Translations under genes and position numbers: made by a program
Notes under the pieces: generated by a model
Told to the model about the DNA's origin: nothing
What the model saw: the letters and a program-made list of their open reading frames with translations, nothing else
Database searches by the model: none
Part shown: in pieces, positions 1 through 5,984 of the stretch
Layout of the letters: each line of letters begins with the position of its first letter
Position numbering within the stretch: position 1 is the first letter of the stretch
DNA from: Alphaproteobacteria bacterium
GTDB lineage: Bacteria; Pseudomonadota; Alphaproteobacteria; UBA3830
Direction of reading: 5' to 3'
DNA: 11,660 nucleotides
NCBI GenBank assembly: GCA_025998735.1
Contig: BNWJ01000035.1
Coordinates: 1 to 11,660 of the forward strand

Positions 1-1
1 A

Positions 2-124
2 AAGATCATTTTTGACAAAAGGGTTGGCAACCATCTTCTCGATGATCGTCTCATCTACTTTCTTTCACGAGTTGTGGGCTCATGTGCCATGGATCACGTG
101 AAAAATGTGCAAGATGGGTGGTAA
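2..124 (+). CDS. Possible C-terminal end of a gene entering from the left
   Basis: One frame is open from base 2 to a TAA at 122-124, giving 40 residues that end in DHVKNVQDGW. The codons look plausibly coding, but an open stretch this short is expected by chance fairly often. I do not recognise the peptide. It could be the tail of a gene, for example a mobile-element gene, or chance. No start is visible because the window begins here. Confidence 0.2.
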   Translation, partial: KIIFDKRVGNHLLDDRLIYFLSRVVGSCAMDHVKNVQDGW

Positions 125-322
125 GGTGTAGATGTTTTATCCGTAATGTACAAGTGGAATTTTTTAAAAACGGAGAGCGGCATCTGGACATATGGAGCAA
201 TGTGTTTCTAGGAGGAAAATACATGAGATACGCTTATTTGATTTTCTTTTAAGGAATTGTTGTTAAATAAACTAGACATATTGCTTTTCTGTGGCGATTC
301 CTAAGAGAAAACGGAGCTAGCG
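125..322. other. Intergenic stretch with an orphan ribosome binding site and a 9-codon ORF
   Basis: No gene is supported between the possible tail ending at 124 and the stop of pgeF at 323. The one notable signal is a strong Shine-Dalgarno, AGGAGG at 210-215, placed 7 bases before an ATG at 223. That ATG opens only nine codons (MRYAYLIFF) before TAA at 250-252. The peptide is hydrophobic, like the start of a signal peptide, so this may be the stump of a degraded secreted-protein gene or a tiny leader peptide. I found no convincing terminator hairpin for the pgeF transcript here. Confidence 0.3.
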
Positions 323-1072
323 TCACAGATAGATTACGGAAATGTTTCTCCCGCAAACTCCATCGGCGAATTTATGAGCATATCTACTACTGAAATAGCA
401 TTCGTCGGAGGAAAAAGTATCGACGTTGAGGAGCTCGATGTTCCGATTCCTTAGGCCGGACTCCAGTAGGCGCTCCTGACAATACCTCGCCAGATCAAAG
501 TGCAATTTCGTATTGATGATGCAGAAGCAGTAGCCATTTCCATTGAAATTCTTTTTGAAATCGTCTCCGACTTCGTAGTTATTGCGGCTTATGCAGGGAC
601 CAACAGCCGCCCTTATGCAGTACAATTCGGCTCCTAGATGCACCATTTTATCTACTGTTGCCTCTATAACGCCGGAAACAGCTCCGCGCCATCCGGCATG
701 GGCAGCGGCTATGACCTTGTTTTTATCATCGAAGAAAAGAATTGGAGCGCAATCCGCCGCAAGAATTCCAAGAGCGATTCCTGGCATATTTGTTGCCATT
801 GCGTCTGCTCTTGTGCCGGATAGTGGAGTCTCATCGTCAACTTCTATGCATCCGTTTCCGGCGACCTGTTCCAGTGTAACTAGCTTTCGAGCGCCAACTG
901 CCCCCCTCACTAACTCCAGATTTTTGACGACAGATGATTCTTTGTCACCAACATAGAGACTGCAATTCAGAGACTCATATCCGCCAACACTGCATCCGGA
1001 TTTTCTACCAAAAAAACCGTGCTTTGCGGATAGAGACGACAGAATTCCCGCCTCCAGAACATCGATTGACAT
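323..1072 (-). CDS. pgeF: PgeF/YfiH-family (multicopper polyphenol oxidoreductase, laccase-domain) protein, altered metal site
   Basis: This 249-residue protein belongs to the YfiH/PgeF (DUF152, CNF1/YfiH-like) family. In E. coli PgeF is a purine nucleoside-type enzyme reported to correct misincorporated amino acids in peptidoglycan precursors; other members act on nucleosides. Visible family motifs are LAADCAPI (Cys108), AAHAGWRG (His125) and GPCISRNNYEVG near residues 158-169. Length matches the family, which is about 240-260 residues. The usual QVHG motif that supplies the first metal-binding His reads QVAGNG here, with Ala at residue 71, so the metal site may be incomplete. The start at 1072 begins MSIDVLEAG and lies 7 bases after the gapR stop, with GAAGAG upstream. 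An in-frame ATG at 1096 would add 8 residues and overlap gapR. The frame is open further upstream, but that part does not resemble the family. Family assignment is secure; activity is uncertain because of the lost His. Confidence 0.9.
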   Translation of the reverse strand: MSIDVLEAGILSSLSAKHGFFGRKSGCSVGGYESLNCSLYVGDKESSVVKNLELVRGAVGARKLVTLEQVAGNGCIEVDDETPLSGTRADAMATNMPGIALGILAADCAPILFFDDKNKVIAAAHAGWRGAVSGVIEATVDKMVHLGAELYCIRAAVGPCISRNNYEVGDDFKKNFNGNGYCFCIINTKLHFDLARYCQERLLESGLRNRNIELLNVDTFSSDECYFSSRYAHKFADGVCGRNISVIYL

Positions 1073-1079
1073 ACAAAGA

Positions 1080-1349
1080 TTACTCTTCTGAATCATCGCT
1101 CGGAACAAGTCCAAGCGCAAGCATGTATGTGTCCAGCAGCAGATCCTCATTTTCTCGATCTTCTGTTCTCATTTTTTTCAGCTTCAGGATTCTTTTCATT
1201 ATTTTTACGTCGAAACCATCGGATTTCGCCTGCGAGAATACATCGGAAATCTGCTCCTGAATTTCACTTTTCTCAACTTCAAGATTTTCGATTTTTTCCA
1301 TGTACTGCTTCAGTTTGTTTACATCACCAGAATGCATAATTTTTCCCAT
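1080..1349 (-). CDS. gapR: GapR-like nucleoid-associated protein (DUF2312)
   Basis: This 89-residue charged protein is nearly all helix. The N-terminal half is a coiled coil (LKQYMEKIENLEVEKSEI), followed by a basic segment (GFDVKIMKRILKLKKMR) and a C-terminal LLLDTYMLALGL helix. That order is diagnostic of the DUF2312/GapR family. In Caulobacter GapR is a small dimer/tetramer that clamps overtwisted, AT-rich DNA ahead of replication and transcription forks and stimulates type II topoisomerases. The family is largely restricted to Alphaproteobacteria, which is the best taxonomic marker in this window. It is first in a two-gene minus-strand unit with pgeF. A start 12 bases later, at 1337, has a GGGA six bases upstream and is an equally good choice. 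Function is inferred from the family. Confidence 0.9.
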   Translation of the reverse strand: MGKIMHSGDVNKLKQYMEKIENLEVEKSEIQEQISDVFSQAKSDGFDVKIMKRILKLKKMRTEDRENEDLLLDTYMLALGLVPSDDSEE

Positions 1350-1366
1350 ATACTATCAACACAGAA

Positions 1367-1395
1367 TTAATATAATAAAACCCACCGAAAATCAA
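1367..1395 (-). promoter_or_regulatory. Candidate sigma-70 promoter for gapR-pgeF
   Basis: On the minus strand a TTGATT (1390-1395) is followed, 17 bases on, by TATTAA (1367-1372) within an AT-rich stretch. This is about 20 bases upstream of the gapR start. Spacing is ideal and both boxes match the consensus moderately. No operator-like sequence is obvious. Confidence 0.4.
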
Positions 1396-1412
1396 TAATC
1401 GAAAAACACGTT

Positions 1413-1690
1413 ATGATAAGGCTGCTTAAAAAGCGCCATGACTTGCTGTGCCGTCCTTGGCGAAGCCTAGAAAAGACCGCTATATAACGGCTCTTTTTCG
1501 CAATTGGCTTCGGTGCTTGCAGCACACGCAATATCACTTTTTAAGGAATCCTCATGTACACCAAGTACACTGCGTTCCTGCGCTGCGTTCTTCCTCGCTC
1601 TTGCAAAAAATATCTCATTATGCAGCGGTCTCTAGAATCCAGGAAATTCTTGAACACACTGGATCCTCGTTGCGCTATGTTTGAAGGATG
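1413..1690. repeat. Palindrome-rich intergenic repeat-like element
   Basis: This spacer contains no credible gene but is full of inverted repeats. CTAGAAAAGACCGCT at 1467-1481 and AGCGGTCTCTAG at 1624-1635 are inverted copies bounding about 170 bases. Inside lie GTGCT-tgc-AGCAC (1513-1525), TGTAC-accaa-GTACA (1555-1569) and a direct duplication of CTGCGTTC near 1570-1590. A 27-base imperfect palindrome ending in a T-run (1471-1497) could act as a terminator. To the right, ATCCAG (1637-1642) pairs with CTGGAT (1659-1664). The style resembles dispersed intergenic repeats of Rickettsiales and Holosporales chromosomes, but membership of a repeat family cannot be shown from one copy. A 78-codon plus-strand frame runs through it and is probably a translated repeat, not a gene. 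Confidence 0.55.
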
Positions 1691-1832
1691 ACGAAAACAA
1701 GGCATGCGATCCCAGAGGAACTTTGCGATACAGTGAAACCATTAGAGGATCACGTCAAAGCTAGCACGCCGTCAATGTTTCCGCCTATTCAAAAGGTTTG
1801 GAAAATATCAGAAATATTTGTTTCAATTTTGC

Positions 1833-1861
1833 TTGACTTTTAAAATAATGTGTGATATATT
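1833..1861 (+). promoter_or_regulatory. Strong sigma-70-type promoter for the MORN gene
   Basis: TTGACT (1833-1838) and TATATT (1856-1861) are separated by exactly 17 bases, the best promoter match in the window. A transcription start near 1868 would leave a leader of about 28 bases that includes the AGGAG Shine-Dalgarno at 1882-1886. The good promoter and ribosome binding site suggest that the interrupted gene downstream was, and perhaps still is, expressed. Confidence 0.65.
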
Positions 1862-1895
1862 GATTGTAGTTTTTAATTAACAGGAGTGTAAACAA

Positions 1896-2264
1896 ATGAA
1901 AACTAGCAAATTGATCATAGCTTGCGCTGCCGCGGTGGTAGTGGCAAGTTTAGGAATTGCGGATAGTGCGCATGGGGCAGCCGCAGCGACAGTTGTCATT
2001 GCATTTGACGGTGGAAATTATGAAGGTCCCGTCAATGCAGCTGGTCTTCGACACGGACAAGGGGTAGTGGAATATCAGAATGGGCACTTCGAGGGAATGT
2101 TCGAAAATGGTGCCATAAATGGACCGGGAACGTAGACGTCGGCGGCCGATAGCACAGCCTGGGCTGGAACTTGGATAGGCCATAAATCGGTCGGAGCAAT
2201 GACGATTACCCTACCAGATGGGACAGTTCATTCCAACCAGAAAAGCAACATGACCATATGGTAA
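1896..2264 (+). pseudogene. Secreted MORN-repeat protein, interrupted by an in-frame TAG
   Basis: The frame starts at ATG 1896, 9 bases after AGGAG, and encodes a classic signal peptide: MKTSK, a hydrophobic Ala/Val core, and likely cleavage near AHG|AA at residue 27. MORN-type repeats follow. The first starts at Tyr42 (YEGPVNAAGLRHGQG) and the second at Phe65 (FEGMFENGAINGPG). A TAG at 2133-2135 (codon 80) stops translation inside or just after repeat two. The same frame then stays open for 42 more codons to TAA at 2262-2264. It contains a third repeat-like unit (WAGTWIGHKSVGA, ending in LPDG) starting at codon 89, so the 23-24 residue period continues across the stop. The simplest reading is a 122-codon gene broken by a recent nonsense mutation; a shortened 79-residue product may still be secreted. 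Stop-codon readthrough or a sequencing error are alternatives. MORN repeats commonly bind lipids or mediate protein contacts; no specific role can be given. Confidence 0.7.
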
Positions 2265-2297
2265 AGGCCATCTGCAACGCATAGTTGATTCGCCGGC

Positions 2298-2328
2298 AAC
2301 GGTCTTCCATTGATAGGGAGACCGTTTT
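2298..2328 (+). terminator. Rho-independent terminator after the MORN gene
   Basis: An 11-base-pair stem with one G-T wobble (AACGGTCTTCC at 2298-2308 against GGGAGACCGTT at 2316-2326) closes a 7-base loop. A short T-run of 4 follows. It lies 34 bases after the final TAA at 2262-2264, so it isolates the MORN gene from ileS. The T-run is short, so efficiency is uncertain. Confidence 0.7.
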
Positions 2329-2402
2329 ACGACTTACGAAGTCTAGTTGAATTCCAGGGGTCAGAGAACATCTGAATTGTGTCGTATTAAGCGACCAGTT
2401 CG

Positions 2403-2431
2403 TTGACTTTTCATGTGATTTTGTTTAGTTT
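2403..2431 (+). promoter_or_regulatory. Candidate promoter for the ileS-rlmN gene cluster
   Basis: TTGACT at 2403-2408 is a good -35 box. TAGTTT at 2426-2431, 17 bases further on, is a weak -10 box. The position just after a terminator and 15-30 bases before ileS fits. The same TTGACTTTT -35 string precedes the MORN gene. The leader would be very short, and no T-box-like structure can fit here. Confidence 0.35.
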
Positions 2432-2446
2432 CTAACTTATGTTTTT

Positions 2447-5206
2447 ATGGTGAATGTTATGAATTTCAAGGATACAATCTTTCTGCCGGAGACCGATTTT
2501 CAGATGCGAGGCAATCTGTCCCAGAAGGAGCCGGAGATCCTGAGTTATTGGGAAAATCTTGGTGTATATGATAAATGTAGATCCACTTCGATTGGATTGC
2601 CGAAATTTATTTTGCACGATGGCCCTCCTTTTGCCAATGGAACTCCACATGCCGGTACCGCCATGAATAAGGTGCTGAAGGACATCGTGGTGCGTATGAA
2701 GCAAATGCAGGGGTTTGATGCGGCATTTGTTCCCGGATGGGACTGCCACGGACTTCCCATAGAATGGAAAATAGAAGAAAAACTCAAGGAAAAAGGCATA
2801 AATAAAGACAGTATTTCCATCGCTGAGTTCAGAAATATGTGTCGAGAATTTGCCGAGCATTGGATAGACGTTCAGCGCAACGGATTCAAGCGGCTCGGAG
2901 TAAACGGCGATTGGGCAAATCCGTATCTGACCATGAGTTTCAAGGCGGAATCCGCCGTCATAAGATTGGTGGGGAAATTCGTACTGGATGGAGCTCTCTA
3001 TCGCGGTGAGCGTCCGGTGTTTTGGTCAGTGGTGGAGAAAACCGCTCTGGCCGACGCTGAAATAGAATATATGGATAAGAAATCCACCAGTATTTACTTG
3101 GCGTTCAAGGTAAAATCTTCGGCAATTGATTTTTTGCGCGATGCTTTTTGCGTGATATGGACGACGACGCCCTGGACAATTCCCGGAAATCGAGCCATCT
3201 GCTACTCGAAGGATACGACATATTGTCTTCTGGCGGCCGGAGATCGAAAATATGTTGTCGCTAAAGATCTAGTGGAAAGTTTCTCAAATACAACAGGCAT
3301 AGGATGCGAAATTCTGAAGGAATTTTCCGGCGAACTACTGAAAGATGTGATATGTCGCCATCCACTTTGGGAATCCGGCTATGACTTTGATGTTCCACTG
3401 CTAGCTGGCGATCATGTGGAAACGGATTGCGGTACTGGCCTGGTTCATACGGCTCCGGGACATGGTGTTGACGACTTCCATGTGTGTAAAAAGTACGGCA
3501 TCAAGGTGCCACAAACGGTCGATGAAGGAGGGGTGTACTACGATCACGTTCCGCTGTTCGCCGGAAAGCACATTTTTAAGGTAGAGGCGGAGTTGCTGCA
3601 GGCGCTGGATAGCGTCGGAGCGCTGCTGTTTAAGTCGATTATAACACATAGCTATCCGCATTCTTGGCGATCCAAGGCTCCGCTGATATTTCGGGCGACT
3701 CCGCAGTGGTTCATAAGCATGGATAACACTGGACTTCGGAAAAAGGCTCTGGAGGAGATAGAAAAAGTCGCCTGGATACCAAAGCAAGGGTACAATCGCA
3801 TAAAATCGTTTGTTGAAAATAGAGGGGATTGGTGCTTGTCTCGCCAGCGTGTATGGGGAGTTCCACTGCCTCTGTTTCTAAACAAAAAAACCGGAGAACC
3901 GCTGAAAGACGCCGAAGTAATAGATCGCATCGCGAATGTCTTTGAAGAAGAAGGTTCGAACTCTTGGTTTTCGCGAGATTCAGCGTATTTTCTTGGAGAT
4001 AAGTACAATCCGGACGATTACGAGAAAATGACAGACACAATGGATGTGTGGTTCGAAAGTGCGTCCACACATTGCTACGTTGTTAGAAATGGTCTGGGTG
4101 TTCAGCAAGCGGATTTATATCTGGAGGGGTCGGATCAGCATCGTGGATGGTTCCAGCACTCTCTGTTGAATTCCTGCGGTGCTTTCGTGAATGCTCCGTT
4201 TAAGGCGGTGCTAACTCACGGGTTCATTGTGGACGAAAAAGGGCGAAAAATGTCCAAATCTCTCGGAAATACCATAACTTTGGACGAAGTTGTGCAAAAC
4301 TGGGGAGCGGATATCTTTAGAATGTGGGTTTCTGGCAGTGATTACACGCAGGATCTCAAATTGGGCATAAATATTCTCAAGCAGTTGGAGGATGTCTACC
4401 GAAAACTGAGGAATACTTTGCGCTATATGTTGGGAGCGCTTTCCGGCTACGATGAGAAATCCGAAACTGTGGAATACGCGGAATTGCCGGACTTGGAGAA
4501 ATGGCTACTGCATCGATTGCATGTGTTGGAGACGGAACTGGATCAGTGCATAAATTCCTACGATATCAACAAATATTTCACGATTCTACATACGTTTTGC
4601 TCCGGAGATCTGTCATCGTTTTTCTTTGACATAAGAAAAGACTGCCTTTATTGCGATCATAAAGATGATCCAAAACGCAAGGCCTATCGTTATGTGTTAT
4701 ATATATTGTTTCAACATTTGGTGAGACGTTTGGCTCCGATAATCGTATACACCGCGGAAGAGGCTTTCCTGAGCTTCAATTCAGACAATGGATCGATACA
4801 CCTGGCAAAATTCTTGGTTCCTGACGATAAGTGGCTCAATCCTGAATTATATGCTCAAATAAATAAAGTTAAGGAAATTCGCAGAAGTGTCACGACTGCT
4901 ATCGAAATCGCCAGAAAAGATAAGCTTTTGGGATCAAGTTTGCAAGCCAGCGTCACTATATTTGATCCTGATGGAATAAATCCAATCAATTGCAAAGATT
5001 TCTGGGAAGAAATCACGATAACCTCAGAGGTAAAGTTGTATAACGCTCCAATTCCAGAGGGGGCATTTGTTAGTGAGGACATTGGAAACATTGGCGTCAT
5101 CGTTTCGGTAGCCACCGGAGAAAAATGCGAAAGATGCTGGAGGGTCTCGACGTCACTCAACGGAGATAAAGTATGCCCAAGGTGCCAGAATGTTTTAGCT
5201 CGGTAA
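2447..5206 (+). CDS. ileS: Isoleucyl-tRNA synthetase
   Basis: This class I aminoacyl-tRNA synthetase attaches isoleucine to tRNA-Ile using ATP in the cytoplasm. At 919 residues it matches the usual bacterial length (E. coli 938). The N-terminus reads LPETDFQMRGNL, followed by the nucleotide-binding motif at residues 68-71. That motif reads HAGT where most bacteria have HIGH or HIGT. The editing domain shows TTPWTIPGNRAI and GTGLVHTAPGHGVDDF. WFESAS and GSDQHRGWFQ lead to KMSKS at 601-605. The C-terminus carries a zinc finger with Cys894, Cys897, Cys910 and Cys913. These features mark the bacterial-type enzyme rather than the eukaryote-like type. The start at 2447 has no clear Shine-Dalgarno; ATG 2459, four codons later, has GGTG six bases upstream and aligns slightly better with the E. 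coli N-terminus. The 3' end overlaps lspA by 34 bases. Confidence 0.98.
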   Translation: MVNVMNFKDTIFLPETDFQMRGNLSQKEPEILSYWENLGVYDKCRSTSIGLPKFILHDGPPFANGTPHAGTAMNKVLKDIVVRMKQMQGFDAAFVPGWDCHGLPIEWKIEEKLKEKGINKDSISIAEFRNMCREFAEHWIDVQRNGFKRLGVNGDWANPYLTMSFKAESAVIRLVGKFVLDGALYRGERPVFWSVVEKTALADAEIEYMDKKSTSIYLAFKVKSSAIDFLRDAFCVIWTTTPWTIPGNRAICYSKDTTYCLLAAGDRKYVVAKDLVESFSNTTGIGCEILKEFSGELLKDVICRHPLWESGYDFDVPLLAGDHVETDCGTGLVHTAPGHGVDDFHVCKKYGIKVPQTVDEGGVYYDHVPLFAGKHIFKVEAELLQALDSVGALLFKSIITHSYPHSWRSKAPLIFRATPQWFISMDNTGLRKKALEEIEKVAWIPKQGYNRIKSFVENRGDWCLSRQRVWGVPLPLFLNKKTGEPLKDAEVIDRIANVFEEEGSNSWFSRDSAYFLGDKYNPDDYEKMTDTMDVWFESASTHCYVVRNGLGVQQADLYLEGSDQHRGWFQHSLLNSCGAFVNAPFKAVLTHGFIVDEKGRKMSKSLGNTITLDEVVQNWGADIFRMWVSGSDYTQDLKLGINILKQLEDVYRKLRNTLRYMLGALSGYDEKSETVEYAELPDLEKWLLHRLHVLETELDQCINSYDINKYFTILHTFCSGDLSSFFFDIRKDCLYCDHKDDPKRKAYRYVLYILFQHLVRRLAPIIVYTAEEAFLSFNSDNGSIHLAKFLVPDDKWLNPELYAQINKVKEIRRSVTTAIEIARKDKLLGSSLQASVTIFDPDGINPINCKDFWEEITITSEVKLYNAPIPEGAFVSEDIGNIGVIVSVATGEKCERCWRVSTSLNGDKVCPRCQNVLAR

Positions 5207-5649
5207 AGTGGACTGTCATTTGGTCGCTTTTCATATTATTTAGCGACCAGATTTCCAAGCAGTTGGCAGAAACCTATTTGAGGGGACGTCGTTCGCTGGA
5301 GATACTTCCGTTTTTCGACCTGATGCTCGTGAGAAATTTCGGAGTTTCTTTCGGCGCGTTTAATACTGTTCCTCCGATTATTTTGACGTTGTTATCGGTG
5401 GCGATCGTCATATATCTTGTTATCTGGGCTCGAAGCAATGTATCATGTAGATTACCATCTGGATTTGTAGTTAGCGGAGCTATTGGTAATATCCTGGACA
5501 GGGTTTTTCGCGGTTCTGTCATAGATTTTTTGGATTTTCACGTCTGCGGATACCATTGGCCTGCATTTAATATTGCCGATAGTTTCATTGTGATTGGAGC
5601 AATGCTTTTATTTTTTGTTTCGTATAAAAATAATTTGCAATTGAAGTGA
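5173..5649 (+). CDS. lspA: Lipoprotein signal peptidase (signal peptidase II)
   Basis: This inner-membrane aspartyl protease cleaves the signal peptide of prolipoproteins once their Cys has been diacylated. The 158-residue protein has four hydrophobic segments (about residues 13-27, 67-87, 98-105 and 136-150). It carries all family motifs: DQISK (25-29), RNFGVSFG (54-61), GAIGNILDR (102-110), VIDFLDF (116-122) and FNIADS (132-137). Asp118 and Asp136 correspond to the catalytic pair. The start lies inside ileS and is preceded by GGAG at 5162-5165 with ideal spacing. The two genes are therefore co-transcribed and probably translationally linked. The ileS-lspA pairing is very common in bacteria. 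The next gene in the unit encodes a putative substrate with a lipobox. Confidence 0.97.
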   Translation: MPKVPECFSSVKWTVIWSLFILFSDQISKQLAETYLRGRRSLEILPFFDLMLVRNFGVSFGAFNTVPPIILTLLSVAIVIYLVIWARSNVSCRLPSGFVVSGAIGNILDRVFRGSVIDFLDFHVCGYHWPAFNIADSFIVIGAMLLFFVSYKNNLQLK

Positions 5650-5677
5650 ATATGTGATATCATTGTGATGTTTTTCG

Positions 5678-5715
5678 AGGAGGTGATGATGAAATGTGAT
5701 GGTGGTGATTTATGA
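5678..5715 (+). promoter_or_regulatory. Full-length Shine-Dalgarno with an 8-residue leader ORF coupled to the lipoprotein gene
   Basis: AGGAGGTGAT at 5678-5687 complements ten consecutive bases of the usual 16S rRNA 3' tail. It is 28 bases from the lipoprotein ATG at 5712, which is too far for normal initiation. Five bases after the AGGAGG core, at 5689, an ATG opens an 8-residue ORF (MKCDGGDL). Its TGA at 5713-5715 overlaps the lipoprotein ATG as ATGA. The arrangement predicts that ribosomes load at the strong site, terminate on the overlap and restart on the lipoprotein gene. The frame also has an ATG at 5686, inside the binding site. Confidence 0.5.
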
Positions 5716-5954
5716 TTGGGGTAAATGTGAAGTATGTATGTGGACTGTGTTCATTGTTTTTGCTTGGCGGATGCGGTAGTTATGAGAATGATAACATTGA
5801 TACTGAGGAAATGAAAAAAACCAACAGGTTATTGGTTCCGCCGGTGGCTAGTAGGCCGTCTGCGTCCATTGGGAAAGAGCACAATGAAAAACAGCAGTCT
5901 GATAAAGAAGCTAAACATAAAGTTCGTTTGCATGATGCAAATGAGGGGATCTAG
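5712..5954 (+). CDS. Small outer-membrane-type lipoprotein, possibly a short DUF3035-like protein
   Basis: The 80-residue product has a lipoprotein signal (CGLCSLFLLGGC) with a canonical lipobox LGGC, so Cys21 should be lipidated and cleaved by LspA, encoded just upstream. The mature part is short, charged and apparently disordered, with a Pro/Val stretch LLVPPVASRPS near residues 40-50. In many alphaproteobacteria a DUF3035 lipoprotein sits between lspA and M16 peptidase genes and has a similar proline-rich stretch. Position and that stretch suggest a reduced relative, but the similarity is too thin to assert. GTG at 5727, preceded by GGGG, would give a more typical signal start (K-Y-V-C-G-L). 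No residue at +2 of the mature protein resembles an inner-membrane retention Asp; it is Gly. Confidence 0.7.
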   Translation: MIGVNVKYVCGLCSLFLLGGCGSYENDNIDTEEMKKTNRLLVPPVASRPSASIGKEHNEKQQSDKEAKHKVRLHDANEGI

Positions 5955-5984
5955 TACAAATTTACTAATGCATGGAGTGGAAAA

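Noticed and set aside
1448..1684. A 78-codon plus-strand open frame in the palindrome-rich spacer
   Set aside because: It lacks a ribosome binding site, has no recognisable domain and runs through several inverted repeats; it reads as a translated repeat.
1688..1843. A 51-codon frame (MTKTRHAIPEELCDTVKPL...) faintly like the start of an IS5-type transposase
   Set aside because: The resemblance is limited to a few residues, no DDE motif or IS end is present, and its 3' end runs into the promoter at 1833-1861. A decayed IS fragment remains possible but is not supported.
2133..2135. Reassigned TAG codon or alternative genetic code
   Set aside because: TAG is the normal end of rlmN and the lipoprotein gene, TGA ends lspA, pgi and others, and Trp is coded by TGG in conserved positions.
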